NCBI GenBank assembly: GCA_964571295.1
Contig: CAZNAO010000012.1
Span: 1-22,784 of the forward strand
DNA length: 22,784 nt
Reading direction: 5' to 3'
Origin: UBA922 sp964571295
GTDB taxonomy: Bacteria; Patescibacteriota; Patescibacteriia; Magasanikbacterales; UBA922
Shown: positions 13,177 to 21,318 of the stretch, one piece after another
How positions within the stretch are numbered: the first letter of the stretch is position 1
Layout of the letters: the number at the start of each line of letters is the position of its first letter
Position numbers and translations under genes: made by a program
The notes under the pieces: generated by a model
Databases searched by the model: none
Seen by the model: only the letters and a program-made list of their open reading frames with translations
What the model was told of the DNA's origin: nothing

Positions 13177-14925
13177 TTATACCCTATTTTCAATCTCTTT
13201 CCTAATCTTCTCCACAAACCCTTGCTTCGTCATGGTGACTTGTTCTTCAATTCCTCTCACCCGCACCATGAGATCTCCGCCTTCCAGCTCCTTGTCCCCG
13301 ATCACGAGTGCATAGGGAACTTTGCTCTGAGATGTTTTTCTGATTTTCTTGCCGACTGTTTCGTCGGCTTTGTCGATCGAGACTCGAATCCCCGCTTTCC
13401 TGAATTCGACCGCGAGCGCTTCGGCGCCTTCAAGATGTTTCTCTGATACGGGGACAATTGCTACTTGCACTGGCGAGAGCCACACCGGAAATTCACCAGC
13501 AAAATGTTCGATCAGGAATCCGATAAAACGCTCGTGAGTGCCAAGCGGTGCCCGGTGAATAATCGCAGGAGTCTTCCTCGAGCCATCCTTGTCGATATAT
13601 TCGAGCCCGAACTTCTTTCCCATGTAGAGATCGAGCTGATTGGTCGATGCGGTGAATGCGCGGCCGATCGATGAGTAGATCTGGAAGTCCATTTTCGGGC
13701 CATAGAATGCAGCGCCTTCGTGGACGATCTTATACGGTACTCCGGACTTTTCCATTGCCGCGACGGTCATTTCTTCCGCTTCTTTCCAGTCAGCCTCATC
13801 GCCATGATATTTATCACTCTTATTCGGATCACGAAGGGCAAGCTCCATTTCATAATTCGTAATACCGAGTGTCTTGTAGTAATACTCGTGCAGCTTGATC
13901 ACCTGTACAAATTCTTCGACTGCATGTTCTTTTGACACATAAATATGTGCGTCATTCATCTGCATTCCCCGTACGCGCATGAGACCAAATAGTGAACCGG
14001 AATCTTCGTAGCGATGGCACCAGCCATACTCAGCAAACCGCACCGGCAAATCCCGGTAACTCTTGGGTCGTGCCGCAAAGGTCTTGTGGTGGAACGGGCA
14101 ATTCATCGGCTTGATATAGTAGTTCTCGTCTTCAATCACGATCGGCGCGTACATGCTGTCTTTGTAGAGCGGTAAATGTCCCGAGGTATAGAACAGATTT
14201 TCCTTGGTAATAATCGGGGTCGTGATACGCTGGTATCCCCATGCTTCCTCGGTTTCCTTTGCCCACTTCTCAAGTTCTTCCTTGATAACATTACCATTCG
14301 GGAGCCAGATCGGGAGGCCTTTGCCGATAGACTCATCGAAATAAAAGAGGTCCAGTTTTTCACCAAGCAGACGGTGATCACGCTTTGCTGCTTCCTCGCG
14401 CCGTTTCAGGTAGTCGACTAATTCTTCCTTGGTCGGAAATGCGGTTCCGTAAATACGGGTGAGCATGGTATTCTTTTCATTTCCTCTCCAATACGCTCCT
14501 GCGATTGATAGCAGCTTGAAATTACGAAGCTCCTTTGAAGGGTTCTCACTGTGTCCACCGCGGCAGAGGTCGGTAAATTTTCCTGCAGTGTAGAAAGTCA
14601 GAGTGGCACCTTCACCTGAAAATTCTTCAATCAATTCTCTTTTGTATTGGTTATCCTTGAAAAACTCTTTTGCTTCTTCAGCACGTACTTCCCGATGTTC
14701 AAATTCTTTCCAATGTTTCACGATTTCTCCCATTTTTTTCTCGATTTTTTTCAAATCCTCTTCTCCGATTTTTTCAGTCCCGAAATCAAAATCATAATAG
14801 AACCCGTCTTCGATCGCAGGACCGATCGTACGCTTCGCATTCGGGTATAATTCTTCGACCGCGGCAGCAAGAAGGTGTGCGGCAGAATGGCGGAGGTGCT
14901 CGAGAGATTCGTTGTGCATATGCAT
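13177..14925 (-). CDS. thrS: Threonyl-tRNA synthetase without TGS domain
   Basis: A 582-residue class II synthetase. It begins directly in the editing domain ('HLRHSAAHLLAAAV', H-x3-H; 'CRGGH' later), which hydrolyses Ser-tRNA(Thr). The catalytic core follows with zinc ligands in 'MNCPFH', 'NDAHIYVS' and 'IHRAPLGTHERF', and motif 2 'RYEDSGSLFGLMRVRG'. A C-terminal anticodon-binding domain ends the protein. The usual bacterial enzyme is about 640 residues; the missing part is the N-terminal TGS domain. It charges tRNA-Thr. Expression is probably controlled by the T-box leader about 100 bases upstream. A second possible start lies two codons later (MHNES). A bidirectional terminator follows. 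Confidence 0.96.
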   Translation of the reverse strand: MHMHNESLEHLRHSAAHLLAAAVEELYPNAKRTIGPAIEDGFYYDFDFGTEKIGEEDLKKIEKKMGEIVKHWKEFEHREVRAEEAKEFFKDNQYKRELIEEFSGEGATLTFYTAGKFTDLCRGGHSENPSKELRNFKLLSIAGAYWRGNEKNTMLTRIYGTAFPTKEELVDYLKRREEAAKRDHRLLGEKLDLFYFDESIGKGLPIWLPNGNVIKEELEKWAKETEEAWGYQRITTPIITKENLFYTSGHLPLYKDSMYAPIVIEDENYYIKPMNCPFHHKTFAARPKSYRDLPVRFAEYGWCHRYEDSGSLFGLMRVRGMQMNDAHIYVSKEHAVEEFVQVIKLHEYYYKTLGITNYEMELALRDPNKSDKYHGDEADWKEAEEMTVAAMEKSGVPYKIVHEGAAFYGPKMDFQIYSSIGRAFTASTNQLDLYMGKKFGLEYIDKDGSRKTPAIIHRAPLGTHERFIGFLIEHFAGEFPVWLSPVQVAIVPVSEKHLEGAEALAVEFRKAGIRVSIDKADETVGKKIRKTSQSKVPYALVIGDKELEGGDLMVRVRGIEEQVTMTKQGFVEKIRKEIENRV

Positions 14926-15023
14926 TAGTTATTGATCAAATATACAATATACATGGATAAAGATACAAGATATCGATTATAGAAACTTATATAGTATTCC
15001 ATGTATTTTGTATGTTATTTAAA

Positions 15024-15069
15024 TAAAAAACCCGAGCACTGAGATATTACTCTCTTTAGTGCCGGGGTT
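15024..15069 (-). terminator. Conditional terminator of the thrS T-box
   Basis: On the minus strand AACCCCGGCACT (15069-15058) pairs with AGTGCTCGGGTT (15040-15029) around a 2x2 internal loop, with an inner GAGA/TCTC helix and a following T6ATTT run. Its 5' arm CCCCGG is the same segment needed by the antiterminator. Confidence 0.8.
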
Positions 15070-15196
15070 CTGGTTTCTAGCCAAAACGGTTCCACCCGTT
15101 CTTTTTCTTATGCAAATTTGTATAAAGCTCCGAGAATGGTACCATGCCTGGTCGGATGACCGGGGCTGGGCTGGTTCTCGTACCAACGCTTTAGAT
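15024..15196 (-). promoter_or_regulatory. T-box riboswitch leader of thrS (Thr specifier ACC)
   Basis: Read on the minus strand. The Stem I base is TAAAGC/GCTTTA (15188-15193/15123-15128), then a second helix CGAGAA/TTCTCG (15175-15180/15131-15136). In the 3' side of the loop above it lies ACC followed by A (specifier, 15140-15138), a Thr codon. A short linker leads to the T-box motif GGGTGGAACCG (15097-15087), whose TGGA can pair with a tRNA end UCCA. GGG and CCC around the bulge can form the antiterminator, which competes with the terminator at 15024-15069. Stem I is short and Stems II and III are not evident. Uncharged tRNA-Thr would allow read-through into thrS. Confidence 0.82.
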
Positions 15197-15202
15197 ACAC
15201 AG

Positions 15203-15232
15203 ACTATACTTCGTTTCAGCCTCCTCCGTCAA
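15203..15232 (-). promoter_or_regulatory. Promoter of the thrS T-box transcript
   Basis: On the minus strand TTGACG (15227-15232), an 18-base spacer and TATAGT (15203-15208). Predicted transcription start is near 15196, just before Stem I. It lies immediately behind the stop codon of the upstream gene. Confidence 0.7.
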
Positions 15233-15234
15233 GC

Positions 15235-16374
15235 CTACTGCACTTCCCTGACAATGATCTCCACATTATTCGCTACATGCGGCACACTGCGATTCCAGAG
15301 CGGTTTAAAGGACATTTCCACCCCTTCCACATGCTTCAAGGACATCACATAACGCTTCACTTCATCTTCTGATTTCCCGAAGAATGAACTCTTATCCAAT
15401 TCCCTACTGTTTTCATCGATATTTACCAATCCCCGATGGGAAATCGTAAGCTGTATTTCCCCTGTCTCAAGATCATACCCTTCAAGCGAGATGCTCGGAT
15501 TCGGCTCAACCGAAGAAAGAATCTCACTATTATCGACTACTCGCTTCGTGAGCATGTCTTCTGCGAATGATTTTGCCGCGACCTCATCATACCAGATTCC
15601 CGCGATGGTTGCCCGCCCTTTCACCGTGAACGCATCCACTTCCTTGCCGATATCGGCAATATCATCAAACGTATACTGTACGATATCGAATATTCCGACC
15701 ATACCTTCCCCCGCAAATCCTTCGAGTGCTGTCGTGGCTCTTGCTTTCATCTCTTCAAGAGCAGTTTTTTCTGCCCTTTCCACATCGTCAGCATCAACCA
15801 CTCCGATTGTCCGGACTCCACCTGACATTTCCTGACTACTCTTTGCATAAATCACTTTCTGCTTATCTTCAGAGAGCCCGGGAATCGTAAATGTTGTGGT
15901 CGCAATATTCCCTGATGCGCCTGCCACATCTGCGTATACTGCCGCAGGTATCGATCCCTGTGCCGGGACGGTTACCGCATCTTTCAGACGAAATAGAATG
16001 CCTTCCTTTGACAAGAGACGTGTGGTTGCAATCAGGGGCTGCGCTGCATTCGTATCATTGACCAAGGTCACCTGACCGACTGCAATCGCGTCTTCGGTTC
16101 TACTTCCCTCAGGGGAGAATATCTTTTCGTATTCAATCACAGTGGTCGTTACCACTCCCGGCACGAGCGCAGATGGATCACCTGAATGTATTTCGACCGT
16201 ATCAGTCACCTCGAGCGGTTCTGATTTGGTAATAATCGTGATTGATGCCCGTTTTGAGGACATAAAAATGATCGTCCCGACCAGAGCAAGAGTGATAAAC
16301 AAAAATGTCAGTGCGATAAATTTGTAAAACCGGACCGGCTGTTCGGAAGGAAGTGGTGCAGAATCAAGAGGCAT
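15235..16374 (-). CDS. Membrane-anchored baseplate J-like protein
   Basis: A 379-residue protein with a short cytoplasmic N terminus, one TM segment (about 17-38) and an extracytoplasmic region. The stretch 'TRLLSKEGILFRLKDAVTVPAQGS' to 'VYADVAGASGNIATTTFTIPGL' (about 119-170) resembles the Baseplate_J/gp47 core, where a 'PA.G....V.A..AG..GNI' pattern is typical. No phage tail genes are nearby. It follows the pilB-type gene on the same strand, so a role in a cell-surface apparatus or pilus-associated structure is a guess from context. It has its own candidate promoter and two or three direct TCAAAACT words in its leader. The annotation of the domain is from memory of the family, not a search. 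Confidence 0.6.
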   Translation of the reverse strand: MPLDSAPLPSEQPVRFYKFIALTFLFITLALVGTIIFMSSKRASITIITKSEPLEVTDTVEIHSGDPSALVPGVVTTTVIEYEKIFSPEGSRTEDAIAVGQVTLVNDTNAAQPLIATTRLLSKEGILFRLKDAVTVPAQGSIPAAVYADVAGASGNIATTTFTIPGLSEDKQKVIYAKSSQEMSGGVRTIGVVDADDVERAEKTALEEMKARATTALEGFAGEGMVGIFDIVQYTFDDIADIGKEVDAFTVKGRATIAGIWYDEVAAKSFAEDMLTKRVVDNSEILSSVEPNPSISLEGYDLETGEIQLTISHRGLVNIDENSRELDKSSFFGKSEDEVKRYVMSLKHVEGVEMSFKPLWNRSVPHVANNVEIIVREVQ

Positions 16375-16450
16375 AGGAAAAATTCAAAACTAAAACTCAA
16401 AGTTCAAAACTGAAGTGTATTTCTTACGCAGTTTTGAGATTATAACAAAA

Positions 16451-16480
16451 AGTATACCACACTTTCGTACACTTACTCAA
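16451..16480 (-). promoter_or_regulatory. Promoter of the baseplate J-like gene
   Basis: On the minus strand TTGAGT (16475-16480, overlapping the pilB-type stop), an 18-base spacer and TATACT (16451-16456). Predicted start is near 16444. The leader can form a 9-bp hairpin TCAAAACTG/CAGTTTTGA before the ATG. Confidence 0.5.
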
Positions 16481-18218
16481 TTACCCGAAACACTTCATCA
16501 AGTGTCGTCACTCCTTTGGCCGCTTTGAGGACACCGTCCTCGACCATCGTCCGCATGCCATGTTCACGGGCCGTATGTTCGATATCGAATTCACCTACTT
16601 TTCCTTCAATAATCGCCTTTTTGACTTCTTCTTTGACTACAAATAATTCACAAATGATAATACGTCCTTTGTATCCGATACCGTTGCAGGCACTACAACC
16701 GTTTTTTGAGCTTACATAAAATTCCTGATCTCCTCCTGCAATTTTTTCCTTATCACGTTCATTCATGCGGTCGATAATACCTTTCACGCGCATCTGAATC
16801 GTTGCCTCAAGTTCTCCCAGGCTTATTTTTTTTCGACACGATGGGCATACTCGACGCACCAATCGCTGACCCATGACGCAATTCAGGGCTGGAGCCAGGA
16901 GATATGGTGCCGCTCCCATGGAAAGAAAACGCGAAATTGATCCGGCGGCCGAATTGGTATGGAGAGTCGAGAGCATGAGGTGTCCGGTCAGTGCTGCCTG
17001 TACGGCGATCTCGGCTGTCTCCTCGTCTCGAATTTCTCCGACCATCACGATATCCGGATCCTGACGGAGAATCGAGCGAAGTCCGGTCGCAAACGTATAT
17101 CCCTTACTATGGTCGATCTGGCTTTGATTTACCCCTTCCAACCGATACTCCACCGGGTCTTCGAGTGTGATGATTTTCACACCCGGCTGATTCAAAATCT
17201 GAAGTATGGCGTATAGCGTCGTCGATTTACCTGATCCAGTGGGACCGGTCGTGATAATCATACCTGTCGGACGTGCAATCTGTTCTTGCACGATTTGAAG
17301 CGCATCTTCGGTAAATCCAAGTTCTTCGAGAGTGATTCCCTTTTTGCCCTGCACCAAAAGACGCATCACAATACTTTCTCCAAATACGGTCGGGATCGTC
17401 GACACACGGACATCGATGTCTCCATCCGGACTCTTGATCGTGAATCGTCCATCCTGTGGTTTGGTAGTAATATTGATCTTGAGTGCCGCAAGCAATTTGA
17501 TACGGGAGAGCAATTTGTGATACGCATCTTTCCCGATATGTGCAACATCATGCAAAATACCGTCCAAGCGGTACCTAACCACGATATCTTCCTGTTCCGC
17601 TTCCACATGCACGTCTGAGGCATCGACTTTGAGCGCTGCACCCAAGGCAACAGTAAGCATATCGGTCGTAGTCGCGGATTTGAGCAATTCAGCGACTGAT
17701 GCAAAATCATTGACTGATGCCTGGACACGTGACAACGCATCAACCGTTATCTCCACATCTTTTGTGATCGGCTTCACAGTTGGTAATTTGTTATAGAGGT
17801 CAAGGACATGTGCAAGACTGACTTCGGAGATGACATACAGCGCCCCGTGTGCATGCTTCTTCATTTCAATATCTTTGAGTATTTCTTCCGCACGTGCAGT
17901 CGTAGGATCGAGCGCCCCTATCCGAATTTCATCACCGGTCGCAAAAAAGCACACCACCCCCTCGGCTTCGGCATCTTCACGAGTGATCTGTCGAAGTGCT
18001 TCATGCGTGATCGGAAATTTGGTCAGGTCGATATGTGGTATCCCAATTGATGCAGCAAAACGAGCGGCTTCTATTTCACGCTCTTTTTTCTTGATTTCAC
18101 TCATTTTCTTCGACAGTGCTTTTTTCTCTGACGTCATCTGGCTGTCGGATGAATCGACAGGGGTAGATGTATCAGTGCCCGCATGCATCAAGTCATCAAT
18201 TGTCGGAAAATCGGACAT
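16473..18218 (-). CDS. pilB: Type IV pilus/type II secretion assembly ATPase
   Basis: A 581-residue PilB/GspE-family ATPase. It has an MshEN-like N-terminal domain (about 50-145), an N2 linker, then Walker A 'GPTGSGKST' (325-333), the Asp box 'TLEDPVEY' (351-358), Walker B and His box 'ILRQDPDIVMVGEIRDEETAEIA...STLHTN'. The tetracysteine zinc element is C458-x2-C461 and C508-x2-C511. It powers pilin polymerisation from the cytoplasmic face. The frame is open 30 codons further upstream into the preceding gene, but the start at 18218 fits the family and lies 5 bases after that gene's stop. It is translated with the polytopic membrane protein before it. PilT-like retraction is unlikely given the zinc element. 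Confidence 0.93.
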   Translation of the reverse strand: MSDFPTIDDLMHAGTDTSTPVDSSDSQMTSEKKALSKKMSEIKKKEREIEAARFAASIGIPHIDLTKFPITHEALRQITREDAEAEGVVCFFATGDEIRIGALDPTTARAEEILKDIEMKKHAHGALYVISEVSLAHVLDLYNKLPTVKPITKDVEITVDALSRVQASVNDFASVAELLKSATTTDMLTVALGAALKVDASDVHVEAEQEDIVVRYRLDGILHDVAHIGKDAYHKLLSRIKLLAALKINITTKPQDGRFTIKSPDGDIDVRVSTIPTVFGESIVMRLLVQGKKGITLEELGFTEDALQIVQEQIARPTGMIITTGPTGSGKSTTLYAILQILNQPGVKIITLEDPVEYRLEGVNQSQIDHSKGYTFATGLRSILRQDPDIVMVGEIRDEETAEIAVQAALTGHLMLSTLHTNSAAGSISRFLSMGAAPYLLAPALNCVMGQRLVRRVCPSCRKKISLGELEATIQMRVKGIIDRMNERDKEKIAGGDQEFYVSSKNGCSACNGIGYKGRIIICELFVVKEEVKKAIIEGKVGEFDIEHTAREHGMRTMVEDGVLKAAKGVTTLDEVFRVIE

Positions 18219-18223
18219 ACAAA

Positions 18224-19222
18224 TTATGATCGTTTGAGTCCTCCAAAAAATGCGTGTACCCTGCTCCGGAAACCCCATCGGTGCATAATCGCAAACAGAT
18301 AGGTCCATGCGGTCGTCACAAAGACCGTAAATATTGACCCCACGATTGCAGCGTACGCAAGCATGAGCACAATTGCAATTGAGGTCCCCATCTGTGCGAG
18401 CTCAAGGTTACCAATTAAGGTTCCGTATGCATTCAACGCCAGACTCGGTGCAATGAATACATACATACCCACGAGAAGTGCCGCAACTACGAGTGCATTA
18501 CATACAATCAATACTAAACCTACTTCAAATGAAACTACCCAGTGTTTCCAGAGCAAATTCCATGCATGCCGGAGCGCACCAAACAGATCTTTTTCCTCTA
18601 CTACCAAATACCCGACCATGTAGAACGTCAACATGGATGCAACCATTCCCACAAAAACTGAAACAATGAATATAACCAGGAATATCACAATACTTAAGGT
18701 TGTCCCGTAGATCGACGCAGCAAGAGCTGCAGCAGCAACACCGAGCGAGAGTGCAAACAGAATACTTTTTTTCACAATATTCAAGACTACGATCGAAGAC
18801 ACATGACGCGCTCCCGCATGCCATGATTCTTCAAACTTCTCCATAGATTTGAGCCCATGCTTCATGGACAATGCCGCGGCATGCACGATACCCCCCTGCG
18901 AAATTGCCGCAATCACAAGCAATGTCGCTCCCAAACCGAAGAGGATAACCAGGAGTAACGCAAGTGCTCCCCAGGATTCAAAAGAATAATTGAGCACTGT
19001 TCCCACCTCATGCAAGGTGCTTGGAGAAAACACATAGCGTATCTGCTCGGTTATTCCAAGTAGTGATTCTTCAGACGCACCCTTAAAAATACCTGACACT
19101 ACATCAAAAATTCCCAATTGTCCGAGCAAGAGCGCGAATAATCCCAATATCCATAATGCCTTATGGTTCCAGGTTAATTTCCAACTGGCACGAAACACTT
19201 CGCGAAGCGTAGGTTCTTGCAT
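18224..19222 (-). CDS. Polytopic membrane protein, function unknown, in a unit with pilB
   Basis: A 332-residue integral membrane protein with six or seven hydrophobic segments (about 22-42, 86-108, 145-170, 172-202, 230-257, 288-315). The N-terminal stretch 'LREVFRASWKLTWNHKALWILGLFA' and the internal 'GALRHAWNLLWKHWVVSFEVGLVL' repeat the same layout: an amphipathic W-rich segment before a TM helix. That pattern is shared with DUF975-like and glycerophosphodiester phosphodiesterase membrane-domain proteins, but I see no catalytic motif. It lies 5 bases before pilB and has its own promoter, so the two are probably one transcript. A scaffold role for the pilus machine is only an inference. Confidence 0.65.
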   Translation of the reverse strand: MQEPTLREVFRASWKLTWNHKALWILGLFALLLGQLGIFDVVSGIFKGASEESLLGITEQIRYVFSPSTLHEVGTVLNYSFESWGALALLLVILFGLGATLLVIAAISQGGIVHAAALSMKHGLKSMEKFEESWHAGARHVSSIVVLNIVKKSILFALSLGVAAAALAASIYGTTLSIVIFLVIFIVSVFVGMVASMLTFYMVGYLVVEEKDLFGALRHAWNLLWKHWVVSFEVGLVLIVCNALVVAALLVGMYVFIAPSLALNAYGTLIGNLELAQMGTSIAIVLMLAYAAIVGSIFTVFVTTAWTYLFAIMHRWGFRSRVHAFFGGLKRS

Positions 19223-19253
19223 ACAAAAAAATTAATGAAGATGGTTTGGCGAA

Positions 19254-19262
19254 AGTATAGCA
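19254..19262 (-). promoter_or_regulatory. Extended -10 promoter of the membrane protein/pilB unit
   Basis: On the minus strand TGC followed by TATACT (19262-19254). No convincing -35 is present, as is common with an extended -10. Predicted transcription start is near 19247, about 25 bases before the ATG at 19222. Confidence 0.5.
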
Positions 19263-19321
19263 TACTTTAGTCTAAAATCATAAAGAATGTACATTACCGC
19301 TCCTCTATATTTTGATCACAA

Positions 19322-19348
19322 AACAAAAACCCCCGGCATTCCGGGGGA
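19322..19348 (-). terminator. Terminator of ftsH
   Basis: A perfect 7-bp GC stem CCCCCGG/CCGGGGG (19330-19336/19341-19347) with a 4-base loop. On the minus strand a T5 run followed by GTTTTG continues it. Confidence 0.92.
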
Positions 19349-19373
19349 TTGTATTTTCTCTGACTTCCCAATG

Positions 19374-21227
19374 TTATGACTTTACAGACTTTCCCACTAT
19401 GTTCACAAATTCTTCCTGTTCAACAGTTTCCTTCTCAAGCAATACTTTCACGAGCTTGTCCATTTCTGGACGACGCTCGGTAATGACGCTTTCCGCACGC
19501 TTTCGAGCTTCTTCAAGGAATCCATTGATTTCAGCGTCAATCAATTCTGCTGTTTTTTCACTATAGTTCTTCTTGTCATGAATTTCTTGCGCCAAGAAAA
19601 TGAGTTCTTCATTTTCCCCATACTGTCGGGGACCCAGTTTGTCGCTCATACCATAGCGGATGACCATGGACTTGGCAAGCTGAGTGGCTTTCTTGAGGTC
19701 GCTTGAGGGACCAGTCGACAACTGGTCATGTCCGTAAATCATACGCTCGGTAACGTACCCCCCCAGAATCATAGCAAGCTCATCTTTGAATCGCGCGAGA
19801 GTGCGGTAGCGCACATCATTCTCCGGCATGCTGAGCGTATATCCGCCCGCCATACCACGGCCGATAATCGACACTTTTCGCACCGTGTCGCAGTTTGGCA
19901 AGAAGTGCCCCACGATTGCATGTCCCGCTTCGTGATATGCCGTCATTTCCCGATCTTTCTGACTCATCAATCGTGATCTTTTCTCCGGACCGAGAATTAC
20001 CTTCTCGATACTTTCCAATACATCGTGCTCATCTACGACGGTTTTCCCGCGACGCACCGCAAGGATTGCCGCTTCATTCAACAAGTTTTCAAGGTCAGCA
20101 CCTGAGAATCCTGGTGTGCGTTCCGCAAGTTTTTTCAATGAGACATTCTCGGCAAGTTTTTTATTTTTCGCATGTACCTTCAAAATTTCTTCTCGATCGG
20201 AAATATCCGGCAAATCGATAACTACCCGACGATCGAAACGACCCGGACGGAGAAGCGCCGGATCAAGTACATCCGGACGATTGGTAGCCGCCATGACGAT
20301 CACTCCCAAATTCGGTTCAAATCCGTCCATTTCAACGAGGATTTGATTGAGCGTCTGTTCGCGTTCATCATGACTTCCGCCAAGTCCTGCGCCGCGTTTG
20401 CGGCCGACCGCGTCGATTTCATCGATGAATACGATCGCTGGAGCTGCTTTTTTTGCTTTATTAAAGAGATCACGGACACGAGACGCACCGACTCCGACAA
20501 ACATCTCCACGAATTCTGAACCTGAGATATGGAAAAATGGCACTCCGGCCTCGCCTGCGACCGCTTTTGCAAGAAGTGTTTTACCGGTTCCGGGAGATCC
20601 CATGAGAAGCACACCGCGCGGAATTTTCGCTCCCATGTCGGTAAATTTCTTCGGGTCTTTCAGAAAATCCACCACTTCCAATAATTCTTCCTTTGCCTCT
20701 TTGGCACCGGCTACATCTGCAAATGTCTTTCTCGTATGTTCGTCAGGCTTTGCCTCTTTGGCACGGCTCTCGCCAAATCCCATGGCGCGATTATTTGCCC
20801 CCTGTACCTGACGTGTAAAGAAATAGATAAGCACCACAAATAATACGAGCGGGATGATCCACGGCGCAATAATACTGACCCAAAATCTCCAACCGGATTC
20901 CTCCTTGATTTCAACTGAAATCGTGTTCAATTCATCCGCAGTCACTCCGTATGACGTCATGAGTTCTCCAAATGAGGTCCCGACTTCCCGTTTTACTTCA
21001 AGCGGTGTCGCATTTTCATCTTTTAAGGTTACCCACAACGTATCACCACGAACCTCCACTGTCTTGACAGTGTCTGCCTTGATCTCACTAACCAAGCGGG
21101 AAATGCTTGCGTTTTCCGGCTTCACACTCCCAAAATTCACCGTTGATACTACTGAGGCGATCACAAAAAGAACCACGCAGACAATAAAAAAATTCTTGAA
21201 TAATTGCTTCATAATCAGAGCTAACAT
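19374..21227 (-). CDS. ftsH: ATP-dependent zinc metalloprotease FtsH
   Basis: A 617-residue membrane AAA+ protease. Two TM segments (about 10-30 and 114-137) bracket a small extracytoplasmic domain. The AAA domain has Walker A 'GSPGTGKT' (210-217), Walker B 'VFIDEID' (266-272) and the second region of homology 'MAATNRPDVLDPALLRPGRFDRR'. The peptidase domain has 'HEAGH' (432-436) and third zinc ligand D510 in 'TGPSSDL'. It degrades membrane and regulatory proteins for quality control. Length is normal. A second ATG five codons downstream (21212, MKQLFK) is an equally typical FtsH start; the 14-base leader from the promoter slightly favours 21227. A strong promoter and terminator make it monocistronic. 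Confidence 0.97.
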   Translation of the reverse strand: MLALIMKQLFKNFFIVCVVLFVIASVVSTVNFGSVKPENASISRLVSEIKADTVKTVEVRGDTLWVTLKDENATPLEVKREVGTSFGELMTSYGVTADELNTISVEIKEESGWRFWVSIIAPWIIPLVLFVVLIYFFTRQVQGANNRAMGFGESRAKEAKPDEHTRKTFADVAGAKEAKEELLEVVDFLKDPKKFTDMGAKIPRGVLLMGSPGTGKTLLAKAVAGEAGVPFFHISGSEFVEMFVGVGASRVRDLFNKAKKAAPAIVFIDEIDAVGRKRGAGLGGSHDEREQTLNQILVEMDGFEPNLGVIVMAATNRPDVLDPALLRPGRFDRRVVIDLPDISDREEILKVHAKNKKLAENVSLKKLAERTPGFSGADLENLLNEAAILAVRRGKTVVDEHDVLESIEKVILGPEKRSRLMSQKDREMTAYHEAGHAIVGHFLPNCDTVRKVSIIGRGMAGGYTLSMPENDVRYRTLARFKDELAMILGGYVTERMIYGHDQLSTGPSSDLKKATQLAKSMVIRYGMSDKLGPRQYGENEELIFLAQEIHDKKNYSEKTAELIDAEINGFLEEARKRAESVITERRPEMDKLVKVLLEKETVEQEEFVNIVGKSVKS

Positions 21228-21247
21228 TTTATAAGTACAATAGAGGG

Positions 21248-21276
21248 AGTATAAGGAGAAATGGCATGTTTGTCAA
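21248..21276 (-). promoter_or_regulatory. Promoter of ftsH
   Basis: On the minus strand a perfect TTGACA (21271-21276), a 17-base spacer and TATACT (21248-21253). It has the only exactly consensus -35 with ideal spacing and a TATACT -10 in the window. Predicted start is near 21241. Confidence 0.85.
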
Positions 21277-21283
21277 TGATAGA

Positions 21284-21311
21284 AAAACCTGCACATTTCT
21301 GTGCAGGTTTT
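21284..21311. terminator. Terminator of the S1 gene, bidirectional form
   Basis: A 12-bp stem AAAACCTGCACA/TGTGCAGGTTTT (21284-21295/21300-21311) with loop TTTC. On the minus strand it ends the S1-like gene, directly before the ftsH promoter. Confidence 0.92.
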
Positions 21312-21318
21312 ATCGTGA

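Noticed and set aside
18219..18308. Thirty-codon N-terminal extension of the PilB-type frame
   Set aside because: Overlaps the upstream membrane-protein gene, has no family similarity, and the MSDFPTIDDL start lies 5 bases after that gene's stop.
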